From the NCBI GenBank assembly GCA_015183035.1, contig JACZZP010000020.1, forward strand, positions 620,001 through 684,000: a DNA stretch of 64,000 nucleotides, written 5' to 3'. This document shows, piece after piece, positions 59,101-64,000 of the stretch. Source of the DNA: Meloidogyne chitwoodi (Eukaryota > Nematoda > Chromadorea > Rhabditida > Meloidogynidae). Position numbers and translations under genes: made by a program. Within the stretch, counting starts at the first letter, position 1. Each line of letters starts with the position of its first letter. The notes under the pieces were generated by a model. It saw nothing but the letters and a program-made list of their open reading frames with translations. It had not been told where the DNA came from and searched no databases.

Positions 59101-60589
59101 AAAAGATACAAGTAAAATAAATCGAGAAAATTATTTAAAAATAAGAAAAAAATATTTAACAAACAATAAATTAATTAAAAATCGAGTAAAAATAAAAAAA
59201 ACTTAAATTAGGTAATTAATTTAAATTAAAAAAAATTATGAATTAAAAAATTTCCCCACCTTCCAACAGAAGATTCTCTTCCATTTAAAATAGTACTAGT
59301 ACTACCAACTTGTTTGCTTTCATTACACAATCTTGGCAAACTTCCCGTATTATTGACATTATTTTCTGCCAAATTATTAAATGTTGTTTGAGGGAAGCTA
59401 TTATTATTTGCTGCAGAACTATTAGAACGGGTTACTGATAAATTAGGTCGATAACGAAGCTTTTGTTGATAATTCTTAAATGATCAAATTTTTTATAATA
59501 AAAGTTAAAAGATTTAGGGCTAATAAAACTCAAAAAATTCCTCAATTAAAATTTTATCCTACATATTTTTGGTCATTTGATTGCATAATTCCATTTGCTA
59601 GCATTTGTCTTTGTTGTATTTGCCGTTGATGCATTGACATTGAATTTGGACCAGCAAAAGCAAATTGCCGAGGTACCCAAATACTTCGTCTTGCCTGGGC
59701 AGGACTTACTGCAAAAATAAAAAATAGTGAAAAGAATGACGCATGAAGCGAAAGTTACTCAAATTTCTTAGAAAAACAAAAAGAATTATTACTAGACCGA
59801 AAATTAAAAATATTAAATAAAATTGAAAAAGTATAAAAACCATTTTCTCCTGAAAGATGTATTGGAGGCGGTTGGGGACGACGAATTGGAGATGGTGTCG
59901 CAGAAGGCGATTGAGCAGTAAAATAACATTTCTATAAAATAAATAATGTTTAAAATAAAAACATAAGTCACTACTAAATCAATAATTTAAAAAACCTGAA
60001 GAAATCTGTTATTTATTTCTGGCGAGCAACTTCCATTCTCATCAGGAAAGGTTTGACTTGAAGATGAGGATTGATGGCTTTGCTTCACTTCAGAATTGTC
60101 TAACGACAGTTTAGATATTTTTTCGTCCTTGTCGTCATCTCCAATAGTCTATTTTAAAGAATTTTTTAAAAAAGTTGACAAATTTCTGATAAAATGTCAA
60201 CTAGTATTTGGGCTAAATGCAAAAAAGGAACCATGAGAAAAATCCCTTAAATTCCCCTTTACCCAAAGCTTAAAAAAACAAGAAAACCAAAGACTGGACT
60301 AATCTCAACTCAAAATAATCTAAAGAAAAACCTGAAATACTCTGCCATTCAATTGTGGAGAAATTTGACTTGAAGAAGAGGATTGCCTGTTCTGTTCCAA
60401 TTTTTGAGTTCCAGAGGATACTGAACGTATTTCCAATATTTTAGAATTGTTCTCATCCTTTTCGTCATCTCCAATTGTCAATTTAGTTGTATATCTGACA
60501 CTCAAAGAATCCAAACTGTCAAGACTTGTAGTAATTTTATTTGAAGAATTTATTCTTTTTTGAGTTGAATTTGTCCAGGGAATACGCAT
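53195..60589 (-). CDS. IQSEC: IQSEC/BRAG-type Arf GEF (Sec7-PH)
   Basis: Catalyses GDP/GTP exchange on Arf GTPases (Arf6 type) in endocytosis and at synapses. The N-terminal exons (about 59250-60589) are Ser/Gln-rich and disordered. The Sec7 domain follows over several exons: TEWSEQQRRRLYRIALNFFN, then NPDHGIQLLIRWGFVEGNPL, RERRGLSRQMIGEYLGTL, VEIDVALRQLLKHFRLPGEA, and ILAFAIIMLNTDLHTPSLKD with the FxxxIIMLNTDLH motif at the Arf-binding groove. The catalytic Glu of Sec7 sits in the QMIGEYLG helix. The PH domain has LTEPHRRLISHCIVHQI, LREIILFNDVLLVCKL and DIRESIAESTEMEQWRI near the C-terminus. No IQ motif is evident in the N-terminal part. A 3.6-kb intron (about 55622-59250) separates the N-terminal exons from Sec7. 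Confidence 0.92.
53932..54015 (+). tRNA. tRNA-Leu(UAA), copy 1
   Basis: Type II tRNA: acceptor GCGAGGT/ACCTCGC, discriminator A, anticodon arm CAGA/CTTAAGA/TCTG with anticodon UAA, long variable arm TTGGCGTTCATCGCC, and T arm GTGGG TTCGAAC CCCAC. Lies in an intron of the Arf GEF gene on the opposite strand. Confidence 0.97.
54087..54170 (+). tRNA. tRNA-Leu(UAA), copy 2
   Basis: Identical in sequence to the copy at 53932, 155 bases downstream. The flanks (GAAATGAATAAAAGTCC... AATATA) are also similar, so the pair arose by tandem duplication of a 155-base unit. Confidence 0.97.
55333..55420. mobile_element. Short MITE, 'ACCCCATTTATTCGCAAAA' family
   Basis: Inverted ends TACACACTCCATTTATT and AATAAATGGGGTGTGTA lie in an Arf GEF intron. 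Related to 44443-44512. The element directly follows an exon, as in the TBC gene. Confidence 0.6.
55622..59250. other. Large AT-rich intron of the Arf GEF gene
   Basis: No nested gene is visible. It holds an AAATCAGAAT array at 56590-56790, copies of the TTCCGGAAA motif near 58725-58815, and long homopurine (A/G) stretches on the plus strand. Confidence 0.6.
56590..56790. repeat. CAAATCAGAATTTT dispersed minisatellite
   Basis: Around ten imperfect copies of ACAAATCAGAATTTTTACAA-type units (period 14-22). They share the AAATCAGAATT core with the regular 24-bp array at 37517-37800 and with 61330-61390. Confidence 0.7.
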
Positions 60590-63290
60590 TTTTAGCTAAT
60601 TATTAATTAAGTAGTTTAAAAAACTGAAATAAATGTGTACAATAAACAAACAAAAAATAAAGATAAATTAAGTAATTTCCAAAATCTTTTATATTAAATA
60701 GAAAAGTGGCCTGCGAATAAATGGCCTACTTGACTGTTTGAGTCTAACAAAAAACGATAAGTAGTTAAAAAAATGTAACAAATTAAAATTAATTTAAGGA
60801 TCAAAAGTTAAAAAATAAACTTAAAAAATTTAAAAATATAAGAAAAAAGAGGCTCATGAGAACGAAAGTCAATTGCTCTGTACACATTTTTTAATTTACA
60901 AGCATTAAATTGAAATTTTTAATCATTGCCTTAAAACAAAGACTTTACCAACTTAACTAGGGCTGACTTATTCTTTTCTCTTTCATTTTTGGATTTAAAA
61001 AAGTCAAATAATTTTTAATGAAATTTCATAAAAAGATGAGTCATTTTAAAATCATAAAAGTAAAAATAAAAAATATTTTTTAAACAATGTGCACTGCTTT
61101 ACGGAAAAGAGACATCCACAATTTTTGGCGCATATTTTTTCCTCAATTTTTCTAATCAATAAAATATATAAATATAACAAATTAAAAACGTGTTTGGCTG
61201 GATAAAGCAAATTTTATAAAGCATTGTTTTTCGAAAGTTGCTAGTGTGTTTTTTGTGTTTTGAAGAAACGGGTTTAGGAGGAAAAAAGGAGAGACAAAAG
61301 AGAAGAACGTTACCTATTTTTATTTGGTAAAACAAAAATCAGAAGTATAAGAAAATACAAAAATCAGAATTATAAAGATCAGAATTATTGTATTCAATCC
61401 TTTAGATCACCCTAAATAATAATCAAATTTTTTAGAATAAATATTGTTAAATGCCCAACTTAATTTTTTACTATTTCCCTTTATCTCCCTCCCTCCACAA
61501 CCTCTTCAATATTTTTTACTGTTGATATATAGGAATTGATTATTTATATGGATTTTACTTAAATAATTAAAAATTTTATTATTCAAAAAATTAAATAAAC
61601 GTGTGAAATGATTAAGTTTATATTAAAACTCTCTTTTTTAATAAAATAAAATTCCAAATATTTTTATTTATCAAAATTTAAATTTAAGTATTTTTAAAAA
61701 AATATTAATTTTTTATTCTCATGAAATTTTTTCATCCCCTTAAATATGTATTTGTTCTTCTTTTAAATTTAATGTAATATTTTGATCGGGTCCACCCTTA
61801 AACATCAAATTAACTAATTTGTCGAGCCAATTCGGTCAAATCCTTTTTAATAAAATTATAAATTAATACATACATTTATTTTTTAATTTTTTTAATTATT
61901 AGTATAAACGCATAATTTTTTTTATGAATATTTAATATTTTTATAATTATTTAATATTTTAATTATTTCATTTATTTTTAAAAATAAATATTTAACTTTT
62001 TTAAATAAAAATTAAAAATTCACTTAATTTCGTATTATTTATTTAATTTAATATTTATTAATATTTGATTAATTTTTACATACTAAATTTTAATTATACT
62101 TAATAAAGGTACATAATAAAATAATTAATTTACAAATCACTTTTAATTTTTATCAAAAAATTTTTTTTTAATTCAAAATATTTAAAAATTTAAATGCAAA
62201 ATTAATTAGAACTAATAATTATTTAATTTATAGATATAATTTAAAATCTTTTTGTAATATTTTTTTTTAATTTTTATTAATTTATAAATAAGTAGTATGT
62301 AACTTTATCAAAATTATGCATTTTTAGAAATTATTTAGTTTCTATTTGTTCCGTTAATTTATTCGCGTTTTTTAAATCCAAATTTGACAATTCTTTAATA
62401 TTTTATTTTAATAAATTTAAAAAAAATTTTATTTTTGATTATTTTTATTTTAATAAATTTTTGTTATACACAAATGAAATTTTTTCAAATTAGAATAGAG
62501 CAGAAAATTTTACAAACTATTTTTTATATAAAGTTTTTGATAATTATAAATAGAATTTGTTTATTTTATCAAATTTATTTTTTTTGTCTCAATATACTTA
62601 TTAATATTTTTTGTAAACCTAATAATTTTAAAAAATTATTTTGTTTTAAATTTATTTAATTTAATCATTCACTTCTAAAAAATAATTTTTTAATTTAATT
62701 ACTTATATAATTTAATAAATTAAGAGCAATTTCTCGGTGTATATATTTTTGTATAAGTGTTTCATAAATTATATTAAAACAATTTTTGTTTAAAATGATT
62801 AATAATATTTAAATACTTTTTTCTAAATTATTTTGTAACTCTAAAGTATTTACAGAAATATTTTTAAATTTAAGTAAATTAAAAAAATAAAATATTTTTT
62901 TAATTTAGTTTAATAAAAAAAAACGATAATAAATTGATAATTTTAATTTTATATAATAGTCATTACTTAAATGTTTAATTTTACTATAATTTTAATTATT
63001 TGATATGGTGAGTGTCGATATATATTTTTATTTTCTATCATACTACCCCTTTATAAAAATTAATTTATTAACATTAATCAAATAATTTTACTAAGTTATT
63101 AGCGAAATAAAAACATAAAAAAATTTAAATTAATAATTTTTTTTAAATTATGATAAAAATACTCTTGCGAGATCAACTTCTTGCATTGCACAGCGTATCA
63201 AACGTTTTTTTTTTGTTTGACTAACAATAAGTTGTTTTTTTGGGAGGGTGCGTCACTTGCGGTCCGACATTTGCGACATTAGAGTAAAAA
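60590..63290. other. AT-rich intergenic region
   Basis: 5' flank of the Arf GEF gene, then low-complexity A/T. One GC-richer island (61775-61850) reads on the minus strand as DLTELARQIS then stop, or in another frame as LMFKGGPDQNITLNLKEE. It could be a terminal exon but has no partner exons. AAATCAGAA repeats lie at 61330-61390. Confidence 0.45.
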
Positions 63291-63574
63291 AAATGTTGCA
63301 AAAAATTTTAAAAAAATTCAAAAAAAAATTAAAAACTTTTATATTTTATATAATATTTATATTTTTATAAAATTATAGTTGACTAGTTCAATAAATGAAA
63401 TTTTGCAGTTATATTTTAAATAAATGTAATAACTAGAGATCGAAAAAATGGTAAAATCAATTAATTCCAATCTGAAAATTAATTGATTGCCTAAAAACAA
63501 GTCAAATCGAATTCAAATATTTGGAAAAAAATTGATAAAATATTTGGAAAAATTTGAAATTGGCCGATCTATAG

Positions 63575-63673
63575 CAGGGCTGAGTCGAAATTGGGAAAAA
63601 GTCGAAATCGAAATTCCTTCGAAATAAAACCTCGAAAATTTCGGTTTTTGAAATCGAAATTTCATCTCAGCCC
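63575..63673. mobile_element. Small MITE with direct repeats
   Basis: Ends CAGGGCTGAG and CTCAGCCC are inverted, and the interior is made of TCGAAATTTCG-like palindromes. It is flanked by gatctatag on both sides (63566-63574, 63674-63682). An 8-9-bp duplication and CAGGG end suggest a hAT-type MITE. Confidence 0.78.
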
Positions 63674-63701
63674 GATCTATAGTAACATCTAATAATTTTC
63701 A

Positions 63702-63891
63702 GTTTTAGCACTGGAAAAGATGAATTTGACCGTTTAGAAGAAATAAATATAAAGTCAATGATAGAGCTATTCGTGATTTAGTTTTAAACTTCGATGCTCT
63801 TGATAATCCAACAAATGAACAAATAATAAACCACTTTAGCGCACTTCAATATAGACTTGCTGGAAATGGTTTTGATAATTGGGATAATTAA
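63702..63891 (+). pseudogene. Frameshifted gene fragment
   Basis: After a TTTTAG acceptor the frame reads STGKDEFDRLEE. A one-base shift near 63745 is needed to continue NKYKVNDRAIRDLVLNFDAL, DNPTNEQIINHFSALQYRLA and GNGFDNWDN, then stop. Amino-acid composition is protein-like throughout, so this is probably a broken terminal exon carried inside the inverted-repeat element. The family is not recognised. Confidence 0.5.
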
Positions 63892-64000
63892 AAAATATAT
63901 GTAAGGATAATGAAAAAACAATTTTATAAAAATATAAATATTATATAAAATATAAAAGTTTTTAATTTTTTTGAATTTTTTAAAAATTTTTTTGCAAAAT

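Larger units (their letters stand above)
63294..64000. mobile_element. Inverted-repeat element, right end at window edge
   Basis: The arms 63294-63376 and 63919-64000 are imperfect reverse complements (left TGTTGCAAAAAATTTTAAAA; right TTTTTGAATTTTTTAAAAAT then TTTTTTTGCAAAAT), continuing to the end of the window. They enclose a small MITE and a gene fragment. No transposase is visible. Confidence 0.6.

Noticed and set aside
61775..61850. Minus-strand piece DLTELARQIS or LMFKGGPDQNITLNLKEE
   Set aside because: Protein-like, but in two conflicting frames and without partner exons, so it is mentioned only as an island.
62435..62659. 74-codon ORF rich in Ile/Phe
   Set aside because: Composition follows the surrounding T-rich DNA and no domain, splice signal or conservation clue is visible.

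Overview
This is a very AT-rich nematode genomic window. It has short introns, splice acceptors ending in TTTYAG, close same-strand gene packing and animal-type genes. Two neighbouring secreted proteins with an expansin-like double-psi barrel suggest a plant-parasitic tylenchid, probably a root-knot nematode (Meloidogyne). That assignment is inference. Real exons stand out as GC-richer islands in AT-rich introns.

Layout. 1-11.3 kb is gene-poor. It holds short GC-richer islands, a 1.1-kb hAT-type element with a perfect 8-bp target duplication, and three copies of a TATA-containing promoter-like segment, two of them fused to the same 26-bp minisatellite. 11.3-13.1 kb (-) is an unrecognised Cys-rich secreted protein. 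15.5-16.7 kb is a second hAT relic with a transposase dimerisation fragment. 17.4-19.5 kb (-) is tRNA pseudouridine synthase PUS1, with an intron-containing tRNA-Ala(AGC) inside one of its introns. 20.5-22.4 kb (+) is a MIG-18-like secreted protein. 22.8-25.5 kb is a divergent pair of expansin-like secreted proteins. 26.2-31.9 kb (+) is a probable operon: adenylate kinase, mitochondrial ribosomal protein L54 and SDA1, with a tRNA-Ile in an SDA1 intron.

32.5-38.8 kb (-) is a voltage-gated K+ channel whose pore exon appears to lack the GYG selectivity filter. 40.0-50.4 kb (-) is a TBC1D8/9-type Rab GAP. One of its introns, 3.6 kb long, contains a complete DEP-DUF547 gene on the opposite strand. 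50.7-51.3 kb is a broken second copy of adenylate kinase. 51.5-52.9 kb is a near-perfect inverted duplication of a small two-gene cassette. 53.2-60.6 kb (-) is an IQSEC/BRAG-type Sec7-PH Arf GEF with two tRNA-Leu(UAA) genes in an intron. The right end carries nested inverted-repeat elements and a frameshifted gene fragment.

MITEs and minisatellites sit mainly in introns, and several families recur in introns of different neighbouring genes. The strongest candidates for something new are the filter-less Kv channel, the nested DEP-DUF547 gene, the young inverted duplication, the intron-containing tRNA-Ala and the consecutive GC-AG introns. I could not identify a wholly new defence-like or operon-like system.
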